DNA of 6,859 bases from Acidimicrobiia bacterium UBA4744. GTDB lineage: Bacteria > Actinomycetota > Acidimicrobiia > Spongiisociales > UBA4744. The stretch is from positions 18,685-25,543 of the forward strand of contig DHIO01000007.1 of assembly GCA_002403855.1 (NCBI GenBank). Reading direction: 5' to 3'. Made by a program: the position numbers and the translations under genes. Positions 1-5,086 of this stretch are shown piece by piece. A model generated the notes under the pieces. The model made no database searches and was not told the DNA's origin. It worked only from the letters and a program-made list of their open reading frames with translations. Position 1 is the stretch's first letter; every line of letters begins with the position of its first letter.

Positions 1-72
1 GTGCTGGGACGGCTGCCCGGCGGCGTCCCGATCGAAGAGATCCTCAACATCGCCGACCAGGTCTTCCAGTAG
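1..72 (+). CDS. C-terminal tail of an unidentified protein (partial)
   Basis: An open frame runs from the window edge to a TAG at 70-72 and gives 23 residues ending in EEILNIADQVFQ. Nearly every third codon position is G or C, as in the clear genes of this window, which supports a real coding end rather than a chance frame. The first codon is GTG, but there is no upstream sequence to judge it as a start, so I treat the gene as truncated by the window. The tail is too short to assign a family, and I do not recognise it. An 85-bp gap separates it from the next + strand gene. Confidence 0.55.
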   Translation: MLGRLPGGVPIEEILNIADQVFQ

Positions 73-123
73 TTTCACCGGCACCGCCCCGGACCACTCT
101 CAGGGCCGACCGGCGCATTGCGC

Positions 124-129
124 TACCCT
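124..129 (+). promoter_or_regulatory. Candidate -10 box (TACCCT) for the LLM oxidoreductase gene
   Basis: TACCCT fits the actinobacterial TAnnnT -10 pattern and lies in the 85-bp gap before the oxidoreductase gene. A start about 7 bases downstream would leave a short 5' UTR carrying the AAGGA at 148-152. The surrounding CGCTACCCTC (121-130) recurs exactly at the HAD gene promoter (4418-4427). I see no convincing -35 hexamer. Confidence 0.35.
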
Positions 130-157
130 CGGTCGCCGCTTTCAGCAAAGGACGCTC

Positions 158-934
158 ATGCGCATCGGAGTTCAACTACACCCTCAACACGCCGACTATG
201 CCGACATCCGACGGGCGGTGATCGCTGCGGAGGAGATGGGGGTCGACATCGTCTACAACTGGGACCACTTCTACCCCCTCTACGGCGAGCCGGACGGCAA
301 GCACTTCGAGGCGTGGACGATGCTGGCTTCGTGGGCGGAGATCACCGAACGGGTGGAGATCGGCCCGCTGGTGACCTGCAACTCGTACCGCAACCCCCAG
401 TTGCTGGCGGACATGGCCCGCACCGTCGACCATGCCTCCGGCGGGCGGCTGATCCTCGGGTTGGGGTCCGGTTGGTTCGAGCGGGACTACACCGAGTACG
501 GCTACGAGTTCGGAACGGCCCCCGGCCGCCTTCGCCACCTCGACGCCAACCTGCCGGTCATCAAGGATCGCCTCGGCCGGCTCAACCCTCCCCCCACCCG
601 GGACATCCCCATCCTGATCGGCGGGGGTGGCGAGAAAGTGACCCTGCGGATCGTGGCCGAGCACGCCCACATCTGGCACGGCTTCTACGACTCCCGCCAG
701 CCGGACGAATTCGCCCACAAGAACCGGGTCCTGGACGACTGGTGCGCCCGGGTGGGACGCGACCCTTCGGCGATCGAACGGTCGGTCGGGGTGGACCCCA
801 AGAAGACCGAAGTGGCCGACCGGCTGGTTGAGAGCGGCGCCCAGCAGGTGACCCTCGGGTTCAACGGCCCCCGGTACGACCTGGGGGTGGTTGCCGACTG
901 GCTAGCCTGGCGCGATCGGCTCAACGCCGCCTAA
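158..934 (+). CDS. LLM class F420-dependent oxidoreductase
   Basis: Predicted cytosolic flavin- or F420-dependent oxidoreductase of the bacterial luciferase-like monooxygenase superfamily, 258 residues. What shows this: a TIM-barrel start (MRIGVQLHPQ), a first helix with AAEEMGVD (23-30), the metal-free substrate pocket segment NWDHFYPLYG (34-43), and the family hallmark NPQLLADMARTVDHASGGRL (79-98) followed by LGLGSGWFERDY (100-111). The segment DIPILIGGGGEK (149-160) is the usual phosphate-binding strand and loop of this fold. It is somewhat shorter than many family members (roughly 280-340 residues). The ATG at 158 is chosen because AAGGA at 148-152 lies 5 bases upstream. The substrate cannot be told from sequence. 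F420 rather than FMN is inferred from the resemblance to actinobacterial members and is not proven. The next gene starts 15 bases after its stop, so the two are probably cotranscribed. Confidence 0.88.
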   Translation: MRIGVQLHPQHADYADIRRAVIAAEEMGVDIVYNWDHFYPLYGEPDGKHFEAWTMLASWAEITERVEIGPLVTCNSYRNPQLLADMARTVDHASGGRLILGLGSGWFERDYTEYGYEFGTAPGRLRHLDANLPVIKDRLGRLNPPPTRDIPILIGGGGEKVTLRIVAEHAHIWHGFYDSRQPDEFAHKNRVLDDWCARVGRDPSAIERSVGVDPKKTEVADRLVESGAQQVTLGFNGPRYDLGVVADWLAWRDRLNAA

Positions 935-949
935 CCGGAAGGGCTTCCC

Positions 950-1900
950 GTGGTCGGTGCCCTAGCTCTCGTAGTGGGTGGTCTGGTGCTGCTCACCGCC
1001 GGTGCCGATCGATTCGTGCTGGCCGCCGCCCGGCTCTCGCGGGCGTGGGGCCTCTCGCCGATCTTGATCGGAGCCCTGGTGCTGGGGATGGGCACGTCGG
1101 CCCCCGAGTTCCTGGTCAGTGTGGTGGCCGCCGCCGGCGGCGGTCTCGATCTGGCGCTGGGAAACGTGGTCGGCTCCAACGTCGCCAACCTCAGCCTGGT
1201 GCTGGGCGCCACCGCCCTGGTAGCTCCGGTGACCGACCATATCCGCACCCTCCGCCGGGAAGGTCTGCTGATGCTGGCCGCCGTCGCCTTGCTCACCGGA
1301 CTGGCCTGGAACGGGGCCTTGACCACCGTCGACGGCATCATCCTGCTGGTCACCATGGCGGGGGCGGCGGCGCTGCTGGTCCGGTGGGCCCGCCGGGACG
1401 CCGAGGGAACAGGAGCGGTTACGGCCGAGCTCGACGCCATGACGCACGGTTCCGGTCACACCAACATTCGTTTCGAGCTGATCGTGGGGATCGTGGCCCT
1501 GGCCGCCACCCTGGGTGGAGCGGAGATGCTCGTGCGGGGATCTCAGGCGATCGCCACGAGGCTGGAGCTCTCCGAGGGCCTCATCGGGCTGACCCTGGTG
1601 GCGCTGGGGACCAGTCTCCCCGAGCTGGCCACCGGGATCGCGGCGGCCCGGCGCCGTGAGCACGATCTGGTCGTCGGCAACCTGCTGGGATCCAACCTGT
1701 TCAATTCGCTGGCCGTGGCGGGCGGGGCTGCGGTGGTGGGAGGCGGTGCACTCGCCATCGACTTCAGGACGGGGATGCTGTTCATGCTGGGGATCGCAGC
1801 GTTTGCCGGGATCCTCACCGCCACCGGCAACAAGCTGGTCCGCTGGGAGGGGTTCGTCCTCCTGGTGGTCTACGCGACCTTCGTGGCGACCAGTTTCTAG
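950..1900 (+). CDS. Calcium/sodium antiporter, CaCA family (YrbG-like)
   Basis: Inner-membrane cation antiporter of the Ca2+:cation superfamily, 316 residues, close to the usual length of prokaryotic members. Two inverted alpha-repeats are clear: repeat 1 has GTSAPE at 48-53 and GNVVGSN at 71-77; repeat 2 has GTSLPE at 220-225 and GNLLGSN at 243-249. The glutamates E53 and E225 are the family's ion-binding acids. Hydrophobic segments of about 20 residues cover nearly all of both halves, split by a hydrophilic loop near 146-172 (WARRDAEGTGAVTAELD...). It starts with GTG at 950, supported by GGAAGGG at 937-943, 6 bases upstream. It follows the oxidoreductase gene by 15 bases, so an operon is likely, although a functional link between the two is not obvious. 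It exchanges Ca2+ (or another cation) for Na+ or H+; the real ion is not readable here. Confidence 0.92.
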   Translation: MVGALALVVGGLVLLTAGADRFVLAAARLSRAWGLSPILIGALVLGMGTSAPEFLVSVVAAAGGGLDLALGNVVGSNVANLSLVLGATALVAPVTDHIRTLRREGLLMLAAVALLTGLAWNGALTTVDGIILLVTMAGAAALLVRWARRDAEGTGAVTAELDAMTHGSGHTNIRFELIVGIVALAATLGGAEMLVRGSQAIATRLELSEGLIGLTLVALGTSLPELATGIAAARRREHDLVVGNLLGSNLFNSLAVAGGAAVVGGGALAIDFRTGMLFMLGIAAFAGILTATGNKLVRWEGFVLLVVYATFVATSF

Positions 1901-1905
1901 CGGCG

Positions 1906-2970
1906 TCAGCCGAGCTGGGGCGGGCCTTCGCGGTCTCGCCACTGGGCGGCCCGCGACTCCGCCAGGATCTCCTTGAAGATCCGTTCCACATACTCGGGGT
2001 CGAGTTTCTGCAGGACCGCTTCCTCGCGGATGATCGCCAGCAACTCGTCCTCTCGTTCGGGGATTTGCACCGGCATGCCCCGGGCCGCCTTGACCCGTCC
2101 GATGGCCAGAGACAGCTCCCGGCGCCGGGCGAACAGACGGACGATCTCCCGGTCGACGATGTCCACTGCCTGTCGCATGCGGGAGATTCCCAGCGCATCC
2201 ATCAGAGCGGCGAACCCGTGGGCGTCGAGCTGCTGCAGCTGGTCGGAGAGCGCCTCATCCGGCGAAGGGTGAACCTCGACTGCCAGCCCGTCGGCTCCTA
2301 CCCCCTGAGCGGCCAGGGCCAGCGGGGTAACCAGGCTCCGGTTGCCGGCGGCGTGGGACGGATCGACGATCACCGGAAGGTGGGACTGGTCCTTGACGAC
2401 CGGAACCGCGCTGATGTCGAGGGTGTTCTGGGTGCTCTGCTCGAACGTGCGGATACCCCGTTCGCACATCACTATCCGGTCGTTGCCTTCCGCCAGCAGG
2501 TACTCGGCGGACCACAACCACTCGTCGATGGTGGCCGACGGGCCCCGGTTGAGGAGCACCGGCATTCCGGTCCGACCGACGTCCCGCAGCAGCTCGAAGT
2601 TCTGCATGTTGGCCGGCCCGATCTCGAGCATGTCGGTGTGACCGGCGGCCAGATCTGCATCGCCACCTTCGGCGACCTCGGTGATGGTGGGGAGACCGAC
2701 CGACGCACCCGCTTCTTCGAGCAGGGCCAGCCCGGACCGGCCCATCCCCGAGAAGGTGTAGGGGGAGGAGGGGGACCGGAACGTCCCGCCCCGCAGGATC
2801 GAGGCACCCCGTTCGGCGACGATCTGGGCGGCGTCCATCAACTGGCCTTCCGATTCGATGCTGGCCGGACCGGCGATGACCGGGAACGGATCGTGACCGA
2901 AGCGGACCCCGCCCACCTCGACGACGGTGTTCGAGCCTTCCGGCCTGCGATGCGCTTTTCGGTCTGTCAT
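1906..2970 (-). CDS. DAHP synthase-like domain (degenerate active site) fused to AroQ chorismate mutase
   Basis: 354 residues. Residues about 17-245 match type I-beta DAHP synthase (AroF/AroG fold): IAGPASIES, LRGGTFRSPSSPYTFSGMG, ANMQNFELL, MCERGIRTFE, VDPSHAAG, VEVHPSPDEALSD. Residues about 258-345 are an AroQ chorismate mutase that aligns without gaps to the E. coli domain: R266, R283, K294, R306, E307, S339 and Q343 match Arg11, Arg28, Lys39, Arg51, Glu52, Ser84 and Gln88. In the DAHP synthase part the metal Cys is Ala36, the PEP lysine of LLKRG is Asn141, the Arg of GARN is Ala120, and the KPRT loop is R65-S-P-S. R60, R171, H206, E232 and D243 remain. I therefore infer that chorismate to prephenate is the working activity. 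An automatic pipeline would probably call it aroF. The ATG at 2970 is chosen because AGGAG (2982-2978) lies 7 bases upstream; the longer frame back to 3081 would run through the attenuator terminator. No N-terminal ACT-like domain is present. Confidence 0.9.
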   Translation of the reverse strand: MTDRKAHRRPEGSNTVVEVGGVRFGHDPFPVIAGPASIESEGQLMDAAQIVAERGASILRGGTFRSPSSPYTFSGMGRSGLALLEEAGASVGLPTITEVAEGGDADLAAGHTDMLEIGPANMQNFELLRDVGRTGMPVLLNRGPSATIDEWLWSAEYLLAEGNDRIVMCERGIRTFEQSTQNTLDISAVPVVKDQSHLPVIVDPSHAAGNRSLVTPLALAAQGVGADGLAVEVHPSPDEALSDQLQQLDAHGFAALMDALGISRMRQAVDIVDREIVRLFARRRELSLAIGRVKAARGMPVQIPEREDELLAIIREEAVLQKLDPEYVERIFKEILAESRAAQWRDREGPPQLG

Positions 2971-3007
2971 GTGCCTGCTCCTGGTCGGAGAGCCGGTTCC
3001 GGGATAC

Positions 3008-3035
3008 AAAAAGACCCGGAGCCCTGGCTCCGGGT
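3008..3035 (-). terminator. Intrinsic terminator of the aromatic attenuator (hairpin 3:4)
   Basis: On the minus strand a perfect 10-bp inverted repeat, ACCCGGAGCC (3035-3026) and GGCTCCGGGT (3023-3014), has only AG between its arms, so in practice it forms an 8-9 bp stem with a small loop. It is followed after one C by five T residues (3012-3008). This is a textbook Rho-independent terminator. It lies 38 bp before the ATG of the DAHP synthase-like/chorismate mutase gene and after the leader peptide stop, so it should act on readthrough into that gene. Confidence 0.88.
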
Positions 3036-3100
3036 TGCTGAATGTCGCTGGTGGTGTTCGTCTAGTGGCGCGTTCCTTCAACCCGGGCTGCGGGCCCGGT
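3030..3100 (-). promoter_or_regulatory. Attenuator: alternative protector (1:2) and antiterminator (2:3) hairpins
   Basis: Segment 1 (ACCGGGC, 3100-3094) pairs with segment 2 (GCCCGGGT, 3088-3081) in seven pairs with one bulged G and a 5-base loop. Segment 2 can instead pair through CCGGGTTG (3086-3079) with CAACCCGG (3037-3030), eight perfect pairs, and this removes the 5' arm of the terminator. Segment 1 starts at leader codon 12, directly after the second Phe codon. A ribosome stalled at the Tyr or Phe codons would cover segment 1 and free segment 2, so the antiterminator forms. A ribosome that reaches the stop would cover segment 2, so the terminator forms. The pairings are visible in the sequence; the switching is inferred from the established mechanism of ribosome-mediated attenuation. 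Confidence 0.8.
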
Positions 3101-3133
3101 AAATGCGAAGTCGGCGTAATAGACGTGCTTCAT
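3062..3133 (-). CDS. Phe/Tyr leader peptide (attenuator uORF)
   Basis: A 23-residue open frame starts at ATG 3133-3131 and ends at TAG 3064-3062. It begins MKHVYYADFAF, so Tyr codons are 5 and 6 (TAT TAC) and Phe codons are 9 and 11 (TTC, TTT): four aromatic residues within seven codons and no Trp. It lies between a candidate promoter and a terminator that precedes an aromatic biosynthesis gene, which is the standard arrangement of an amino-acid leader peptide. Its product has no expected function of its own; its translation is the sensor for charged tRNA-Tyr and tRNA-Phe. There is no Shine-Dalgarno sequence before the ATG. A -10-like box ends 9 bases upstream, so the transcript is probably leaderless or nearly so. 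It is not a conserved protein that a gene finder would normally call. Confidence 0.85.
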   Translation of the reverse strand: MKHVYYADFAFTGPAARVEGTRH

Positions 3134-3142
3134 TGGGTAAAC

Positions 3143-3171
3143 AAGTTAGCCCAGATCGAGACGGGTTACAA
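3143..3171 (-). promoter_or_regulatory. Promoter of the leader peptide and DAHPS-like/chorismate mutase transcript
   Basis: On the minus strand TTGTAA (3171-3166) and TAACTT (3148-3143) are separated by 17 bases, the optimal spacing for a main sigma factor promoter. TTGTAA matches TTGACA at four positions, and TAACTT fits the actinobacterial TAnnnT form. The start point would fall at or just before the leader peptide ATG at 3133. Confidence 0.6.
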
Positions 3172-3172
3172 G

Positions 3173-3192
3173 GGGCGAGGCTTTCGCCGCCC
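3173..3192 (-). terminator. GAAA-loop hairpin after the phosphotransferase gene (possible terminator)
   Basis: On the minus strand GGGCGGC (3192-3186), loop GAAA, then GCC and GCCC (3181-3173, with a two-base bulge TC) form a seven-pair stem. It lies between the kinase stop codon and the promoter of the leader transcript, where a transcript end would be expected. It has no T-run after it, so an intrinsic terminator is uncertain. Confidence 0.3.
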
Positions 3193-3204
3193 GGATTCCA
3201 CCAA

Positions 3205-3253
3205 CCTGAAACCTGCAACCTGCAACCCGCAACCCGAAACCTGAAACCCGAAA
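3205..3253. repeat. Seven tandem heptamers, consensus CCYGMAA
   Basis: Seven adjacent 7-bp units with no gaps: CCTGAAA, CCTGCAA, CCTGCAA, CCCGCAA, CCCGAAA, CCTGAAA, CCCGAAA. They differ only at the third base (T/C) and fifth base (A/C). A weaker unit, CCACCAA (3198-3204), precedes them. The array begins 6 bp from the stop codon of the kinase gene (its 3' side) and ends before the leader promoter. The period is not a multiple of three and the array lies outside the genes, so it is not coding. I do not know a function. Confidence 0.9.
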
Positions 3254-3259
3254 CCCTCC

Positions 3260-4312
3260 CTACCCTTCGGCCACCTCCAGCGCCCCCGAAGCCAGCTGCT
3301 CGACCCGTTCCCCGAAGCCGGCGAAGCGCTCGTCGGTGGTTTGCCCGGCCACGTAGCGGGCGTAGATCTGTTCGACGATCACCGCGATCTTGAAGAACGC
3401 AAACACCTCGTACCAGCGCATCTCGGACAAGTCGAACCCGGTCCCCTGTGCGTAGCGCCGGACCAGGTCGGCCCGGGTCAGGAAGTCGCCGTGCACCAGC
3501 GGGTTGTTCATGAAGATCCGGTAGCGGGGGTCGGTCGGCTGGGACCAGTAGGCGAGCGTGGTTCCGAAGTCGATCAGCGGGTCCCCCAAGGTGGCCATGT
3601 CCCAGTCCAACACTGCTACTACAACGCCGTTCTCGTCGACCATGGCGTTGTCCAGCTTGTAGTCGTTGTGCAGCAACGAGGCCGCTTGCGGGGCGGGAAC
3701 GCCGCCGGTCAGCCAGCCGGCCAGCCGTTCCATGGGTTCCAACTCGCGGGTCTTGGCGGCTTCCCAGCGGGCCGCCCACCCGCGCACTTGCCGTTCGGCA
3801 AAGCCGTCCGGCCGGCCCAGGTCGCTGAGGCCGATTGCCTCGTAGTCGACCCGGTGCAGCGCCACCAGGGTGTCGACGAAACTCCGGCTGATGTCCTGGC
3901 GGATCGCCGGGGAGTCGGGCAGACCCTGGGGCCAGCGGTTGCGGATCACGAACCCCCGCCGGCGCTCCATCACGAAGAACGGCCGTCCCAGCACGCTCTC
4001 GTCGGTGCAGAGGTGGAGGGCGGCCGGAGCCTGGGGCAGGACCCGGCTGAGGGCGTGCAGTACCGAGAACTCGCGCACCATGTCGTGGCTCTTGGGAGGC
4101 ACGGGTCCGAGCGGCGGGCGGCGGACCACGTACTCCCGCTTCCCGATCCGGGCCAGATAGGTCAGGTTGGCGTGGCCGCCGGGGAACTGTTCGAACTCGA
4201 TCGGCTGATTGCCGGCGAACTCCGCAGTGTGCCGGCGCAGGTAGGCGGTGAGCTTCTGCTCGTCGAACCGCTCTTCGGACCGGATCGGGGCGGTGTCGCG
4301 GGGAATGGACAT
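3260..4312 (-). CDS. Phosphotransferase family protein (APH/ACAD10-11 kinase-like)
   Basis: 350 residues with the aminoglycoside phosphotransferase/choline kinase fold. Seen in order: a nucleotide-binding loop GGHANLTY (45-52), the strand YVVRRPP (61-67) where family members carry the R-R-P-P signature, a linker VMERRRGFVI (114-123), the catalytic loop LLHNDYKLDN (213-222) with H215, D217 and N222, and the metal-binding VLDWDMATLGDPLIDFG (234-250) with D237. The RRPP and LGDPLxDFG features match the group related to the kinase domain of ACAD10/ACAD11 rather than antibiotic-resistance enzymes, so resistance should not be assumed. The substrate is unknown; small hydroxylated metabolites or acyl chains are plausible. 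The ATG at 4312 has no Shine-Dalgarno sequence; a TAGACT box ends 7 bases upstream, consistent with a leaderless message. It diverges from the HAD gene and lies upstream of the aromatic locus on the same strand. Confidence 0.88.
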   Translation of the reverse strand: MSIPRDTAPIRSEERFDEQKLTAYLRRHTAEFAGNQPIEFEQFPGGHANLTYLARIGKREYVVRRPPLGPVPPKSHDMVREFSVLHALSRVLPQAPAALHLCTDESVLGRPFFVMERRRGFVIRNRWPQGLPDSPAIRQDISRSFVDTLVALHRVDYEAIGLSDLGRPDGFAERQVRGWAARWEAAKTRELEPMERLAGWLTGGVPAPQAASLLHNDYKLDNAMVDENGVVVAVLDWDMATLGDPLIDFGTTLAYWSQPTDPRYRIFMNNPLVHGDFLTRADLVRRYAQGTGFDLSEMRWYEVFAFFKIAVIVEQIYARYVAGQTTDERFAGFGERVEQLASGALEVAEG

Positions 4313-4319
4313 GGCCGGG

Positions 4320-4325
4320 AGTCTA
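4320..4325 (-). promoter_or_regulatory. Candidate -10 box (TAGACT) for the phosphotransferase gene
   Basis: On the minus strand TAGACT ends 7 bases before the ATG at 4312. With no Shine-Dalgarno sequence present, this spacing predicts transcription from the start codon itself. No clear -35 hexamer is seen at the expected distance. Confidence 0.4.
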
Positions 4326-4420
4326 CGTTTCGGCGCTCACCGGCTGCTCGCCGCCCGCTGATCCCGAATGGCAGGGACCGCACCGAGCCCACCGCTCACG
4401 GGCCGCGGCCGGCGGCCCGC

Positions 4421-4426
4421 TACCCT
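4421..4426 (+). promoter_or_regulatory. Candidate -10 box (TACCCT) for the HAD hydrolase gene
   Basis: TACCCT ends 9 bases before the ATG at 4436, and there is no Shine-Dalgarno sequence, which again suggests a leaderless transcript. The ten bases CGCTACCCTC (4418-4427) are identical to 121-130 before the LLM oxidoreductase gene. No convincing -35 is visible. Confidence 0.4.
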
Positions 4427-4435
4427 CTCGATCCC

Positions 4436-5086
4436 ATGCTCACCTGCCTCTTCGACGTCGACGGCACGCTGGTTGATTCCCGCCGGCCCATCCTCACCGC
4501 CCTCAACGGAGCGCTGGGCGACCACGGCCAGGCGCCGATCAGCGAAGAAGAACTGTGGCGGCATGTCGGGCCGCCCCTCCACGACACGCTCACCGCACTC
4601 CTCGCCGAACGAGAAGCCGGCCCCGATCTGGTCGGGCCGCTCATCGACTCGTTTCGCCACCATTACGCGGCCACCTCGGTGGCCATGGCCCGCTCCTACG
4701 AGGGCATCCCGGAGCTGCTCGAGCGGCTGCATGGTTCGGCCCGTCTCGGGGTGGTCACCTCCAAACCGGTCCCTTTCGCTCGCCCCATCCTGGAAACGCT
4801 CGACCTGGACGGGTTCGTGGAGATCATCGAGGGCCCGGGCCTGGACGAAATGGAACCAAAGACCGAGACCTTGGGCAGAGCTCTGCGACTCCTCAACCAC
4901 TCCGGACGCAAGGAGTCGTTTGTGATGATCGGCGACCGCCGCCACGACATCGATGCCGCCCGGGCCAACGGGATCGGCTCGATCGGCGTCGGCTGGGGAT
5001 TCGGCACGGTGGCCGAACTCACCGAAGCGGGAGCCGACCGGATCGCTGCAACCCCCGCCGCTCTGGGAGCAATGTTGGGGATCTAG
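4436..5086 (+). CDS. HAD family hydrolase (subfamily IA, phosphoglycolate phosphatase-like)
   Basis: 216 residues, the normal size for a HAD-IA phosphatase with a helical C1 cap. All four catalytic motifs are present: motif I FDVDGTLVDS (6-15) with nucleophile D7 and general acid D9; motif II VTSK (107-110) with T108; motif III lysine K142 in EMEPKTE; motif IV IGDRRHDIDAARANG (165-179) with D167 and D171. The cap lies between about 15 and 88. It should hydrolyse a small phosphate ester in the cytosol; phosphoglycolate, a sugar phosphate or a nucleotide are all possible, and the sequence does not decide. The ATG at 4436 directly precedes the LFDVDGT strand, so nothing upstream is needed, and a longer in-frame reading would run antisense through the kinase gene. 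Its stop TAG overlaps the stop of the convergent alpha/beta hydrolase. Confidence 0.9.
   Translation: MLTCLFDVDGTLVDSRRPILTALNGALGDHGQAPISEEELWRHVGPPLHDTLTALLAEREAGPDLVGPLIDSFRHHYAATSVAMARSYEGIPELLERLHGSARLGVVTSKPVPFARPILETLDLDGFVEIIEGPGLDEMEPKTETLGRALRLLNHSGRKESFVMIGDRRHDIDAARANGIGSIGVGWGFGTVAELTEAGADRIAATPAALGAMLGI

Noticed and set aside
962..1942. A 326-residue minus-strand frame opposite the exchanger gene
   Set aside because: The sequence is a Gln/Gly/Arg/His-rich shadow without motifs, opposite a protein with both CaCA alpha-repeats.
1906..3081. Longer 391-residue version of the DAHPS-like/mutase protein starting at a TTG (3081)
   Set aside because: The extra 37 residues would be read through the terminator hairpin and across the leader peptide in another frame. 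They have no family similarity, and the ATG at 2970 has a good Shine-Dalgarno (AGGAG, 7-base spacing).
2065..3102. A 345-residue + strand frame antisense to the DAHPS-like/mutase gene
   Set aside because: Low-complexity composition rich in Gly, Arg, Pro and Gln, no recognisable domain, and opposite to a gene with clear motifs; a G+C shadow.
2971..3171. A metabolite-binding riboswitch or T-box in the leader
   Set aside because: No T-box specifier or AGGGUGGNACCGCG-like antiterminator bulge and no known riboswitch core is visible. The leader is fully explained by a peptide-based attenuator.
3222..3236. Heptamer array copies of CGGGTTGC (minus strand) can pair with attenuator segment 3 (GCAACCCG, 3038-3031)
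   Set aside because: The 8-bp complementarity is real, but the array lies upstream of the proposed promoter, so it would be on the same RNA only in readthrough from the kinase gene. Short matches of this type are easy to get by chance in G+C-rich sequence.
3260..4312. Kinase-like gene as an aminoglycoside resistance determinant
   Set aside because: The catalytic loop is shared by the whole APH superfamily. The RRPP and LGDPLxDFG signatures fit the ACAD10/11-related metabolic group, and there is no mobile element or resistance context.
3341..5086. A 581-residue + strand open frame running antisense to the kinase and into the HAD gene
   Set aside because: Its 3' part is the real HAD gene. The upstream part is antisense to a conserved kinase and is open only because stops are rare in G+C-rich DNA. 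The HAD fold starts cleanly at 4436.
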